The translations under genes were made by a program, and so were the position numbers. 64,000 nt of DNA from Tomocerus qinae. Taxonomy: Eukaryota; Arthropoda; Collembola; Entomobryomorpha; Tomoceridae. Shown here in pieces: positions 1 through 11,863 of this stretch. The stretch's first letter is position 1, and every line of letters starts with the position of its first letter. Under the pieces are notes generated by a model. The model saw only the letters and a list, made by a program, of their open reading frames with translations. It made no database searches and was not told the origin of the DNA. The stretch is taken from assembly GCA_020055645.1 (NCBI GenBank), contig CM034549.1, forward strand, positions 12,290,430 through 12,354,429, in the 5' to 3' direction.

Positions 1-911
1 GTCCAACGCGGAAAGTCAAGAAGGTAAGAATTTAGGACAGTTGACAGTAATAAACATACTTTGGCTTTTTTAAAAATGGGATTTAATATATACATTTTGT
101 TGATTACATCGTTTTGTTTACTTTTACAGTTTATAATTACGAGCACACATTAATTCCTAGCGGGGCCTTTCTTGTCGTCACAAGAGTCCCAATTTCCAGA
201 CCTGTATCTTCCGATAGAGTCAATTCATTTGGGCTGGGTATGATTTTATGCTCTTTTAATCACACAAATATGCAATCGGCTATTTTTATCAGAGTTTTTT
301 ATTTGCTTATGGGGTATGTAAATTGAATATGAACTTCCTTTGTGCACCGGATGGCACACTTTTACTGTATTTGTAAAATGTAAATGAGTTGGTATGAGTT
401 TGTCGTTTACCTTAAAGAGAAATTCATGATTCATGATGTTTACATAAAATGTAGATATTGGAGGACAAATGCACACATTAACGATGACTATGTCAGACTA
501 TCCCATGGATGATCCATACGCTTATTATTGCTTAGAAGATTGGGTCAACGATAAAATTGGATGTCCTTTATTCTATCAGTACGATCCTTACATCTCATCT
601 ACCCCGCAAAATAATAATAACAATAAGGTGAGTCCAATTCTGTTTTAATGCCATATGCTACTGACTAGAATTTCCTGTCTCTCTGTCCAATTTTGTTCTG
701 TCATACAATTCTACATAAGGAAAATGAATCAAAAATGTATGTCTGAAATTAGATTATGTCTGATGATAATGTGCAAACTAGAGATTGAGCTTGACCTGCT
801 GTAAGATAAGCCCATTTACAGATTAAAATGCGCATTTTTTTGTTTGTCCTACAGAATTGCGCTAACGCTAACAGAAACCTGGAAAGTCCAAAGTACAAAA
901 CCTCGGCTTAA
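1..911 (+). CDS. 3' end of an unrecognised protein-coding gene (partial, enters from left edge)
   Basis: Four exons keep one reading frame: 1-23 (donor GTAAGA), 130-237, 455-627 (donor GTGAGT) and 855-911, ending in TAA. The phases agree (1, 1, 0). The readable part is about 120 residues. It includes a hydrophobic stretch (IPSGAFLVVTRVPIS), a Tyr/Asp-rich stretch (DYPMDDPYAYYCLEDWVND) and a run of five Asn before the last intron. It contains no domain I can name, and the C-terminus is short and polar (NRNLESPKYKTSA). Gene identity and function are unknown because the N-terminal part lies outside the window. The exon chain is convincing because all four junctions are canonical and the frame stays open. 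Confidence 0.6.
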
Positions 912-3715
912 ACTACGCAAACCATCGTCCACATTGGCAATTTCAACGAATTCACGACGATTTACGCAACAGAGTATCAGATTCAATATTTTTAATGGCT
1001 TTCATGTGTCTATTTGATAAACTTGTTTATACTCTTTTTTGTTAGTAATGTTAGTTTTTAATATTTTCTGCATTTTCTGTAAACTGTTAAATGCAATTAG
1101 TGAACGTAGTTTAGACTGTTAATTGTAATCAAGTAAATATTATTTTATCTACAATAGTCCTTTTGATACATATAGTTTCTATACTAGATTGGTGGTGGAC
1201 CTGCGTTTTTCTAACAATAGAGCTCGACAGAAAAAACTAATTGTTAATACTGCCATGTGATTTCTAATTTTTTGCTTATTATAACAATGCAATTAAAGTA
1301 GAAAACTAACATACCGTTTAGCCACATTAGACAAATTACTTTTTACCACAGGATTTAATCTAGTTTGTCAAGAATTAACCAACTCTATGCTGTGTTCAAA
1401 ATAAGGGGCATAGTAAAACATAGAACAAATTAAGAAATACGCATAAAAATGTAAATAAATCGCTTAAACATCGTTACTATTCTAGTGTCTATTAAATCAG
1501 TTAGTGCTAATGCTAACCTTGTAGCACCACTATATTATTACTTCCTGAGGGAGCATTATTATAGAGTAGATACAGAACTAACCCTATGTATGGATGGACT
1601 CGTCAAATTGGATTGGTGGAGTGTGGCCGTGTGGCCTGGTTAAGAGATCAAAGGCAATGCCAATATAGTTTATTTTTAGGTTAAATACACATTTTATTGC
1701 ACGACAAAAATTGCAATTAATGTGGATGTAAACAAATTAAGCACGTACTTAGATTACGTAATATCTAAAATGCGTAATACCAACCAATACCATCATAATA
1801 CATTGACAAAACAGGTTTTATTATTCAAAGTGTTATGATGTCAAATGTGGATAAGCAGATTGTGAGCGCATCATTGTAATTTAATATTGCTATCGATATC
1901 ATGTGTAGTCTATAAAAATTATGTTAATCTTAATCAAGAAATGACTTAGAATGTTTTAGAAAACTTATACATGAACAACGTACTATAGAAGCAAGGTGTA
2001 AAATGCATTAAACATAACCTCTGCACAATTCCCTGTGGCAATTAGTATTAACTATAGCATACCCATAAGCATAGTATACTAAAAGAATTTTCCTAATTAT
2101 AAACACAGTTACTAAATTAGTAAATACTGGATTTGGTTTGAATGCAGAACCTTTAAGAAACATCGGGAACAATCGACTCCGCCTGACGTGCATAACGTGT
2201 TCTTTGCGTAACACCGAATAAATCAATAAATAATTCCCATGAGACTAAAAATAATGGCATAACTATCTCTGGACACCATACGGCTAAAAGTTGCTGTTTA
2301 CAAATCATATTTTTCATACGTCAGAACTTTTGGAGTAAACCTACGCCTACAACCTACTCTATAAATTCTTTATTGACGAATTTCTTCCTTATAGTACGAG
2401 CAGGCTTATCAGCTCTTTGCCAATGCTAAACTCAGCTGCTCTATAAGTTAGTAGATAAGATACAGAGTAAGTTAAGGTAGTGGCTAGTAGTTTATGAGTA
2501 TAAATTGCATGCATGCAGTATACATATCTAAAACTACTTCAATATAGGTATCTAGAGTTAAATATTGCTGATAAACGTCTTTTAGTCAAATTGGGCACAT
2601 AATGAGTCTATTAAATGACAAGATTACCCTTTTCTCATCAGAAATTCTAATTGTTAATATATTTATAGGGTCAAAAGGACAAAAGCAAGCACGAGTATAT
2701 TAATATATACAAGGCTATAACCTATAGGTATATCATTTTGTTGCACAACATAGTGTAGACAAAATGAGATTCAAAAGTCTAGTTAATTCACATACATTAT
2801 TGATCTTGTCTAAGTTGTCTACGACATGATTCTATCATTCAAGAGATCTTGCATATCATGGCCACGGCCACAATATAAAAGTTTTGATAAGTAACATATA
2901 CATATGTTACTACGTACAACATTCATTAAATATTTATCAACGAGATGAACTGAATACAGATACTTTGGAATTGAGTGAGACCAGCATATTATAGTCAAGA
3001 AGACAGTGTGGTACTATTATACTCATATAATTTACGGTTAGGAAGGAGTATCTCAGAAAGTACTATATATGCTACTTACAATATAATTATTGGTATTAAT
3101 ACACCTCAGTTGGGGTATTTTTAGTTTCATTTGAGAATGCTGGCTTAGTTAGAATCACAATATAAATATCGCTATTTGTCAGCCCTGACTTGTATAATTA
3201 ACCAATAAGTAGGTACAGCTGCTGATAAATTTAAGTAGTCTTAGAGGTAAGTGTTACCTTATCAAAGGTATATTCATATTTGTATGACAGTGATTACTGA
3301 TTAGTTTTAATTTACCTATCTAGGAATATTATCGGAAGTTCTAATAAAGACAAAGAACTTCCTTATGGATGTAATGTACCCATTTAATAGCTTAATAGTT
3401 AACAACAATACATATAATAATATATTTGTTTGTGTCATATTGAATAATATGGTACCTACTATATTATTAATGTTTTTTAAATTGTGTAGTTATGTCATGT
3501 CTATCTTATTTTATTACTATAATATAATTTTCGGGATTGTGAACTGAGTACTCACTTCCGAATTATTACAGTATTTTGAAGTCTGCACATTTGTATGAAG
3601 ATTAACAGTATCATATACAGAAATTATGCAAGATAAATGTATACATACTGTTTAATCTTACTACTTGCTAGGAATGTTATTTACGGTAATTGTAATTGTA
3701 TAAATATTATTCAAC
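912..3715. other. non-coding interval, 3' flank of the first gene and of THEM6-like copy A
   Basis: About 2.8 kb of AT-rich sequence. The only open frames are short and lack splice context or recognisable protein sequence. I see no RNA gene, tandem array or transposon end. The interval lies between convergent gene ends (the + gene ending at 911 and the - gene ending at 3716). Confidence 0.6.
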
Positions 3716-4621
3716 TTATCTACTTTTTTTCATCATATCACTTGAGAGAGAATTATATTCTATCCAACTTTTCATGTCTGCAGGCATCTCAGGTTTCTTC
3801 AAATCCGGGTAATATTCTTTGACGAATTCTTCCACGTTGAAACTCACGGTGATTTTCGAGTATCCGACGCTTCGCTCAATTCCATCTGCTAAAGTTACCA
3901 TCCTTTGGTCAACGTAGATAAATTTTGTATCCCACCAGACTGGTCGTGTTATCACCTTTGAAACAATTGAAACAAATAACAATTACTGATGATTATATGA
4001 CGAAAATTAGAGTTCAGGGCTCAGGAAAGTGGAAAATACCAAAGCTTTATATTAATAACATTGTTTTAAGGCGTGGAAATTAGCAGACTTTAGATACTCG
4101 TACATTTGTCTATAATACAATAATACCTAGAATGACCTAGATCATAAAGTACAGTATATACCTTGTAAAGAGAGAACATCATGAGAGGCAGCCGATATCG
4201 GATTGTGTGGGCCGCAACCGGAAATCCTCCACCTCGGCTGAACATTTCGATTATGAGCCCTGATCTGGTGGCATGGTCGAACCGGGCAAAATCATATTCC
4301 CGCAAGTACCGAGCATTATTCATGTGAGTGAACATAAAATCCGCATCCGAAGGAATCACGATACCTAGAATTTTGAAATTACAATTTAGGAACCAACGTT
4401 TCTTAATTTTCAAATAACATCAATTAATTATTAATGAAGGTGAAACAACAAAAAGGTTAAACCATATTAAACTTACCATACACTTCTGAAGGATCTGTGA
4501 ATTGTATTCTTTTCCGGCAGTATTTTGCAAAAACGTAAATGACAACCACACGAACATAGTAATGGATGTCGATGAAAAAATAGACAAGAAGTATAGGAGC
4601 GATCAAAAGTGCCAAACACAT
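3716..4621 (-). CDS. THEM6-like hotdog-fold protein, copy A (195 aa)
   Basis: Three exons on the minus strand: 4621-4477 (ATG start, phase 1 donor), 4364-4162 and 3955-3716 (stop). Residues 1-25 form a hydrophobic N-terminal helix (MCLALLIAPILLVYFF), a likely membrane anchor. The hotdog core follows, with the THEM6 signature THMNNARYLREYDFARFD, then IRYRLPLMMFSLYK and a C-terminal block ending PEMPADMKSWIEYNSLSSDM. This pattern and length match vertebrate THEM6, an endoplasmic-reticulum-membrane protein of the thioesterase superfamily whose substrate is poorly defined. No enzymatic reaction can be assigned from sequence. It is the most downstream of three tandem paralogues on the same strand and is closer to copy C than to copy B. 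Confidence 0.88.
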
Positions 4622-5955
4622 CTTTTGTCCGGTCTGGATAAGACTATCAGCTACTCAATAGTATTCCTCTGGTTTATGTAGACCACCGCAAAGAAGGTTA
4701 AAATAATGTTGAATAGAAAGTATTGGAAAATTGAGTGTGAGTAAGGAAAAAGAATGCAAAAGTGTATTAAAATGCAGGAAAAAACAGGAGAATGATTATT
4801 TTAACCACCGCTACCAAATTACAACAGTGTTGCTTGCACGCGATATGGCTGCAATATGAGAGTGCAATGTAATTGTAAGTGTACTTACTTATAATATATA
4901 ACCTACACCTAATTGAGTTTAAGTATTTTATTATATTTAGCTTATATCTTGAAAAGTGCTCTAGTAAGAACAGTTACAGTTCTTTGTAAGAGTGTCTATA
5001 AATATTGGGATATTTTGCTTCAGATAGTTTTTCGTACACTTAGCGTCGGTATATTGATTTGCCTCAGTTTCGATTTGATTTTCTAATGTCAGCGTGTATA
5101 TGTATATCACAGACAAGGCCGAAGCAGACCTTGGAAGAAATAACTATATTTTAACTTAAAATCAAAGCCAATTTAATAAACTTGTATATTCAAGCTATAA
5201 ATTATGTAAATTCTAAAGAATCAAATAGAAATTTTAAATAGGCACACTAAGGAATTAACTGAAGAGAGTTCTTTACTGCTGACTGCGGTGCGGTGAAATA
5301 TATCCTCCCGGCTTCGGCCTGCCGAAAAGTAAAACTCGAGAGCGAATTGATCGGGAAATTCCCGAGAAACAGACTTTCGGATAAATTCACTACATAGCCC
5401 ACATGACATACGCTTACGCTATACCCACTCAAAAGGTGAGTAAAATAGCTGCTTAATCGCAAGAGACTTCTATGCAAGATCTAGTACCATAAAAACACAC
5501 TCCATCCAGTAATCGTTGCTACATTGCAGTTTGCAGTGCAGAATTTTGCCCATAACAGAATTTGCATTAATTCTAAAAGATTAGGTGATTTTTATATTAT
5601 TAGTTTTATTTTAGCTCACAGCTATATTTAAAACAATACAATGTTTTATATAATAATTTCTATATTCATATAAATATATTAGTATACAATCCAGTTGCAC
5701 AATTTATTGGATATGTGCATGATAACACGTCGTTGACATTTCGTGGGCATGATTTCGATTTTCGATATTTGTCAACTAAAATGGTTCAATAAATAGGAAA
5801 AAGTATAGTATTCACATGTAGGTACTTCCTGAGTTCACGTTTTTAACAAGCTGCAATCATTATCATCTAATAAACACAAAAAAATTAGTGAATTATAATT
5901 AACTTCACGTTTAAGTGTATTGAATACCAATGCGAGTATATATAAATAAAAATGT
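4622..5955. other. spacer between THEM6-like copies A and B
   Basis: About 1.3 kb between the start of copy A and the stop of copy B. It should hold the promoter of copy A and the 3' UTR of copy B. The part around 5260-5410 is less AT-rich than its surroundings and has small self-complementary words (GGCTTCGGCC near 5310, GGGAAATTCCC near 5353). It encodes no recognisable protein on either strand. Confidence 0.5.
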
Positions 5956-6983
5956 TTATTTAGATAAAATAAGAGAATCCGTACCACGTAACGTGAGACT
6001 CCGGTTGATCATATTAATTTTTCTGCTGTTGTAGTCGTTGTATTCCATCCATTTCAACAAATCCTCAGGAGGATTAGGTTTAGCGATGAAAGGAAGTTCT
6101 GTTTCAATTTTATCCTCAATTGAACCACTGTATGCCACTTTAACATAGCCTACGCATCGGATTATTCCATCGCTCACAGTTGTAATTTTTTGTTCAATAT
6201 ACATGTATTTCGAATCCCAGTACACAGGGGTTGTTATAATCTGGGAAAATAACATATTAGTGACCAATTAAGTATCTAATGCATAATTCAAAAAGCTAAA
6301 AGAAGTTTGAGAAGATAAAAAAAGAGAAAATCTCCACTAAAGTTTCGATTTCGAAGAGATGAAAAAACCGTATTATCTTTTATAAATACAATCGAAAACA
6401 ATTAATTTGACTTAAATTCAGATAGTAAATATTTAGAATATTGATATGGAATTGTGTTTTTGGAAAATTTGTTCTCTCAATATGAAAACAATAAATGCAT
6501 TTTATTTAATATTCATATAACATTATACCAATATACCTTGTAACGCGAAAACATCCATATAGGCTTTCGATAACGAATACAATGTGCGGCTACAACAGGC
6601 TTGAGTGCATCATCTTTGCTTAATTCGTATAACCCATTTCGCATATAATTGTCGTATCGACCGAAATCGAATTCGCGGAAACATCGGGCATTATTCATGT
6701 GAGTGAAATAAAAGTCTCCATCGGAAGGAAGAACTATTCCTATAATAATAGTGATAGTGGCATCACAGCAATTTTCCCTACATATTTTCAAGTTTGCTAA
6801 CAAATTGTGTTATAAAATTTCTGATTTATTTTGTCAAATACCTGTAATTTCCGAGGTATCCAAAAGTTGTATTTTCTTCTTCCATAATTTGGCACTGAGT
6901 ATTACATATATTCCTCTCACGTAGTAGTTAACTTCGAATACAATGTATATGATAGGAATGATTACAAAAATTAAAAAATACAT
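5956..6983 (-). CDS. THEM6-like hotdog-fold protein, copy B, divergent (209 aa)
   Basis: Three minus-strand exons: 6983-6842, 6739-6537 and 6240-5956. The middle exon is 203 nt with the same phases as in copies A and C. The N-terminus is a hydrophobic anchor (MYFLIFVIIPIIYIVFEVNY). The core keeps THMNNARCFREFDFGRYD, where the usual RYLRE is changed to RCFRE. IRYRKPIWMFSRYK and the conserved WMEYNDYNSR near the end are present. The C-terminus runs about 15 residues beyond the other copies (ending GTDSLILSK). It is the most divergent of the three copies, consistent with an older duplicate or altered function. As with THEM6 generally, catalytic activity is unproven. Confidence 0.85.
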
Positions 6984-8237
6984 TCCTCCTCACTCACTGT
7001 CGAACTGGTTGATAGGTTTCGCTTGGATCTAATAGGAGTTTATAGAAGTAAATGCGATAAATGTATTATTTATGGAATAGTGTCGTAATTCTGAAACTAA
7101 TTAGAAAAACGTATAATTTCTGTAATTTCAATGTAACAGGAAAATCAAATTTCTGATTTGATACTCTATTACGTCTATAGAAAGAAAATATAAAGTTCTG
7201 AAATTCTCCTATCCTGCATACATCATTAGATTAAATTACGTTTAGAATTTTTTTTTGTATTCACTACTTTACTCTCCCCGACTCAACCAACTCTACCGTC
7301 TAGTTCTAGCCGTAGTCTACAATTGCCCATTATCAATAGATCTTGGGAAAATTCTAGACTTGTACTTATACATACATAGATGTAAAAATTCTGTAGAGAG
7401 TACAAATTGCATGTCTCAATTTTATTATGGTAATAACTCCGTAGAAATTCAACAAAAGCGAGTATAAATTACATATAATTATGTTGTAAATAATAAAATT
7501 GTACATGAATTCAAGTATCTAAATAAATGATGTCTTACCACCGCACTACAATATATACGTTTAATCTTTACGAAGTCCGATAGAAACTGTTTCGAATCGA
7601 CTAGCAAAGCAAATATTAGCGTACTGTGCGAAATGCAAGATATATTATAATGTTGAATTGAAGGACATTTTTTTTCTGGAACTATTTCCCACTGTTATTG
7701 TTGTGGTTATTGTTATCATTGTTCCTAAGAAATACAATTAAAACCAAACGATAAGCCAGTTTCACTAAATAAGATGCCGACGTCATGAAATAGGATCGTA
7801 TGAAGCTATTTTTTCTTGGAAATAGTACAAAATTTCTCTACAACTAAAATGTACATTTCCACTTTTGAGAAAAAATAATGAGAGCTTGTGAATAACATCG
7901 TAGCCTAAAATACAGAACGTCAATTGGAAGAATCACAGCTTTTAAGAACATTTATTTCATTTGAAATTTGAAAAATTTATTTATGCAGAATTAGTCCTTA
8001 TTTTACAAAAATACTTCTATGTAATTTTTGTTTCGGGCTAAATAAATACATCTTTAGGTAAATAATATGTCTATCATAGAATAGAAAACAATTTTTGGAT
8101 CAGCGAAAGTCATCGAAAAGTTATGAATTTATTTGCATGTTCAAGGAATCTCTAGGGGTTTAAGTATCAGTGTATCAGGGCAAAGAAAATTACTTTTTAG
8201 TTATTATTACAAAATACGTTTACAAAAATATATGAAA
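6984..8237. other. spacer between THEM6-like copies B and C
   Basis: About 1.25 kb of AT-rich sequence holding the presumed promoter of copy B and the 3' UTR of copy C. One short open frame on the + strand (7255-7467) has no recognisable content. No repeat or RNA gene was noticed. Confidence 0.5.
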
Positions 8238-9481
8238 TCATTTGGTTTTCTTCATCATTTCGCTTGAAATGTCGCAAGCTTCATTCCATTTCTTTAAGTC
8301 TTCTGGAATTTCTGGTTTTTGAACTCCTGGAAATAATTTACTGATGAGCTCTTCTCCATTGAATTTCACGCATGCAATTTTAGTGTAACCAACACTGCGA
8401 ACGATCCCATCGTGCAATGTCACAATTCTTTGGTCCAAGTATATAAATTTCGCGTCCCAATAGACAGGTCGAGTAATAACCTAAAAAAATACAAATGTAA
8501 TTGTATGTAGTAACAATAAAATTGTTATGATTGCATGTCAATACATAAAACAATATAGGTGTTGTATACATCTCCATTATCTCCAGTGGTTAATTTTAAT
8601 GAGACAGACAATGACAATAACTCATGGGAAAGAGTGTGTACCTGATACAAAGAGAACATCATTGTAGGAAGTCTATAGCGAATTGTAATTGCACTGACTG
8701 GAAAGTTGCCTCCTTGCTTTAGTACTTCATTCATTACTCCAGTTCGTGTTGCATGGTCAAATCGGGCAAAGTCATACTCACGAAGATATCTTGAATTGTT
8801 CATATGAGTCAAAAGAAAATCTGCGTCTGATGGCAATACGATTCCTGTGAGCAAAAAGAATTGATGTCTTTAATAAAATGTAGCTTTATCTTGTGAGTAC
8901 TTTATGATACTTATAAATGTACTTAGTTGTAGTGCATTATTGCACTGCATTCTAAGCAAGTGCTGTCTACATTTACTACATTTGTGTGCATAACTATATG
9001 TACACACTTTTTAAATTTATAAATTGGGATACAATGAAATGTCTTCGTTTGGAAATATGTGGCTCTATTTTATGAGTCGTCTACTTCAAAAAAACGCTAA
9101 TTTATTATCCTACTCCAAATAGTCATTTTCCTAAACCTAACACGTTATTTTTAAACCTTATTAAATAATCACGGGATAGTAGTTGATAGTTTGTTACATA
9201 ATTACATATGACATAGATAAATATGAGTGAGAAATTCCAATGTTAATATTTTGTGCTACATACGCACAAGTCAGTACCTTAAACATTATATAGTAAATAA
9301 ATATTAGGTTGACTGTGACTTTTGTAGAAAACTTACCATACACAGACGAGGGATCCAAAATACTAATCTTCTTTCTGAAATATTTCGCAATTACATAGGA
9401 TAATGCAACTCGTATAAAGTAATGGACATCTAACACGATGTAAAGAAGAAGAAGTACCGAAGCTCCAATCCAGAAAATCAT
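8238..9481 (-). CDS. THEM6-like hotdog-fold protein, copy C (196 aa)
   Basis: Three minus-strand exons: 9481-9337, 8844-8642 and 8480-8238. A hydrophobic N-terminal segment (MIFWIGASVLLLLYIVLDVH) precedes the hotdog core, which carries THMNNSRYLREYDFARFD, IRYRLPTMMFSLYQ and the exon-3 block VITRPVYWDAKFIYLDQR. It matches copy A almost position for position: the first and middle exons are the same lengths (145 and 203 nt) and the third differs by one codon. This is the most upstream member of the tandem array and could be the parental gene. It is predicted to be membrane-anchored by analogy with THEM6; its substrate is unknown. Confidence 0.87.
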
Positions 9482-11274
9482 TTTGAAATTTCTCCTATGA
9501 AATATTAATACGTTATTTTGTGAGTGTCAAATTGACATTTAGCTTATCTCGTAATATGTTAAATGTGTACTAATAGTTTACATATCATAAAGTAATATTT
9601 ACTCTTCAACTATACATACCTGTACTAGATAAATGCGCGTGTTATACAGTTACACAGCGAAGTGCAATTTTGTTTATTGGAAATGACAGTTCACAACAGG
9701 AATGATCGCTCTACAATATAAGTATAAATATCACTTTATCAAAGTTAATTTTGACTTTTCTGCAGCCAGCTTACATTCAGTCTGCAAAAGAGCTTTAAAT
9801 GTTAGTGCGTCGATTAGACTTTACCTTTACGGAGTATGCAGGATAGGAGGATAAAAAGTAATGTTACTTACTACTAGATGCATGACGAAACAATAAAGCT
9901 GTATGGGTTACATTTCGTTAACCGGTCTTACCGCAAGCTTCATTTATACAAGGGAGATTTACATGAGAAAATCTTTGGTTTAGGTTCAAGACGTTTGGCT
10001 ATACATACATGATAATAGTACATTTATTTTATAAGTGTAGTACTTGTAGACAAAGTACATTACACACATTACACAGCATAATTACTTATAATTGGTTGGT
10101 GCACTTACGAAGTAGTAAAACCCCAATCTATAGTAAGCAGTAAGTAATGTAAATGTATGTAAGGATGCGGTCCATGGTGTAATTAGTTTGGGCATACCAG
10201 TAAGTTAATGACAGACTATCATCTTACAAAACGACACAATTATATATATTATATCATTTATCATACCGTTCCCACTGATTTCACTGTACAAATAAATGAA
10301 TGATATGGAATTAACACAAACTGTTGAGAAAGAAAATAAAGTACAACATATTCTTGCACCTTGTGACCTGCTCTTGTTCTCCACGATGCATTTAGCAAGT
10401 AAAGCACACAGTACAGTGCACTTGCATTCACATAGATAATTTTTTAATTAAGGATAAGTATATGTGTGTGCATGAACGAAAATATTAATCAGTAATCAGT
10501 ATAATCACTTCAAAAATTCCTTCTTGTGTAATTTAGTATCAAATGTATTTGCTTGTGAGATTCACATTGACAAAAATTTTTGATAAAAATTCGCATTTAC
10601 ATGTCTAAAAATACAACTTGCGTCTTCAGCAAATAATACTACAAACTGTACAAGCTACGTTAACGTTTATACTCAAAATCTGATTCATTAAATAATGTTC
10701 ATGAGAGAAGTGGGAAGAAAATTATCATCCTCTCATCATTTCGTATCAATCAATCCATTTTTACATGCATATAAAAGCATTTTTCAAAAAATTCTTTTCC
10801 GATTTTACATGTACGATGCGATATGCGATATGGTTAGGCAAAAAACAGGTAAAGCTCTTTATCATTATGGCACATATCGCGCCTGGTTTTGAACCATCGC
10901 ATGTGACTGGCATAGAAGTAAACTATTCTTTTTCACGATGCACATGCACACATGTTTCTGAGGAAGAATTTGTTGTTTCATCCGGCTTACTTTTCTATCT
11001 GTGTCTCTGTCTGTGGCCTTTGACATCATTTGGAAACCCTTTTCATACCAAAATTGGCAAACCCGATAGTTTTTGCCAGAAGATTTGATTAAGCGACTGC
11101 TCAAGGCATCGCACGGCCAAATTCGGTTTCAAAAAAAATTAAGGTACTTCCATTTTTCATATTGTATACTTTAATTTAGACATCTTATTCTCGGAAAATT
11201 GCTTATGATAAATTTTCTTTTGGTTTATTCCTCTTATGCCTATATAAATTGTTTTTCTTATAGTAATCTAAAAG
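9482..11274. other. intergenic region between divergent THEM6-like copy C and Tim9
   Basis: About 1.8 kb between the start codons of two divergently transcribed genes, so it should contain both promoters and 5' UTRs. The part 10695-11100 is less AT-rich and open in several frames but shows no recognisable protein. It could be 5' UTR or an upstream non-coding exon of Tim9: a possible acceptor lies just before the Tim9 ATG (TTATAG at about 11258-11263). No repeats recognised. Confidence 0.45.
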
Positions 11275-11559
11275 ATGTCGGCATCCGCTGCTGACCAAGT
11301 TGACATAAATTCCATAGACACCTCCCAGGCTAGTACGTTTCGAGAATTTTTGGCTAATTTCAATCGTGTTTCAGACTTCTGTTTCCGTGCTTGCATTTGG
11401 GATTTCACCGGAAGAACTATAAAAGACCAAGAAGATCGCTGCACCCAGGCTTGTGTTGAAAAATTCATTAAAGCCAATCAACGCGTGTCCCAAAGATTTC
11501 AAGAGATACAAATGGCAAACAACGAAGTGGCCATGGCCCAAGCTGGAGCTTCAAAGTAG
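11275..11559 (+). CDS. Tim9: mitochondrial import inner membrane translocase subunit Tim9 (94 aa)
   Basis: A single uninterrupted exon. It carries the twin CX3C signature of small Tim proteins: C36-x3-C40, 15 residues, then C56-x3-C60. The flanking sequence is Tim9-like: FREFLANFNRVSDFC before the first motif and FIKANQRVSQRFQEIQ after the second. By family knowledge, Tim9 forms a hexameric chaperone with Tim10 in the intermembrane space. It escorts hydrophobic carrier and beta-barrel precursors, and the cysteine pairs form intramolecular disulfides through the Mia40 pathway. The N-terminal extension of about 20 residues is Ser/Asp-rich and somewhat longer than usual. WDR3 starts only about 300 bp downstream on the same strand. 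Confidence 0.93.
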   Translation: MSASAADQVDINSIDTSQASTFREFLANFNRVSDFCFRACIWDFTGRTIKDQEDRCTQACVEKFIKANQRVSQRFQEIQMANNEVAMAQAGASK

Positions 11560-11863
11560 CAAAAATGAAAAAATTCGTTATAGTTTTTGATCATTTTTAT
11601 TGCCCTGAGTTCTGACTGTTATAGTAAAAGTTTAAATATATTGCTTTGATTAGTTTATTAAGTAGTGGTTGATTTAGAAAGTGGTAAAAAGTAGATATAT
11701 AGTAGTGCCTTTATATTTTGGAAATCTTATCGTTATACTATCCATACACCCACCACCGCAACCAGAAGTAAACAAGAATTTTATAAATACTAGATTGTGT
11801 TGAAAAAAATTACAATTACAATACTGTAGTTTTAACTAAAAACTATTTTCACACGTGACTAAA

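Noticed and set aside
5260..5420. Less AT-rich patch with small palindromes between THEM6-like copies A and B
   Set aside because: Considered as a transposon remnant or structured RNA, but no terminal repeats, target duplication or long stem could be found.
10695..11104. Overlapping open frames on both strands upstream of Tim9, including an APGFEPS peptide resembling a translated tRNA T-arm
   Set aside because: The GGTTTTGAACC word is not flanked by sequences that pair into a T-arm or acceptor stem, no good A box lies at the right distance, and no frame resembles a known protein.
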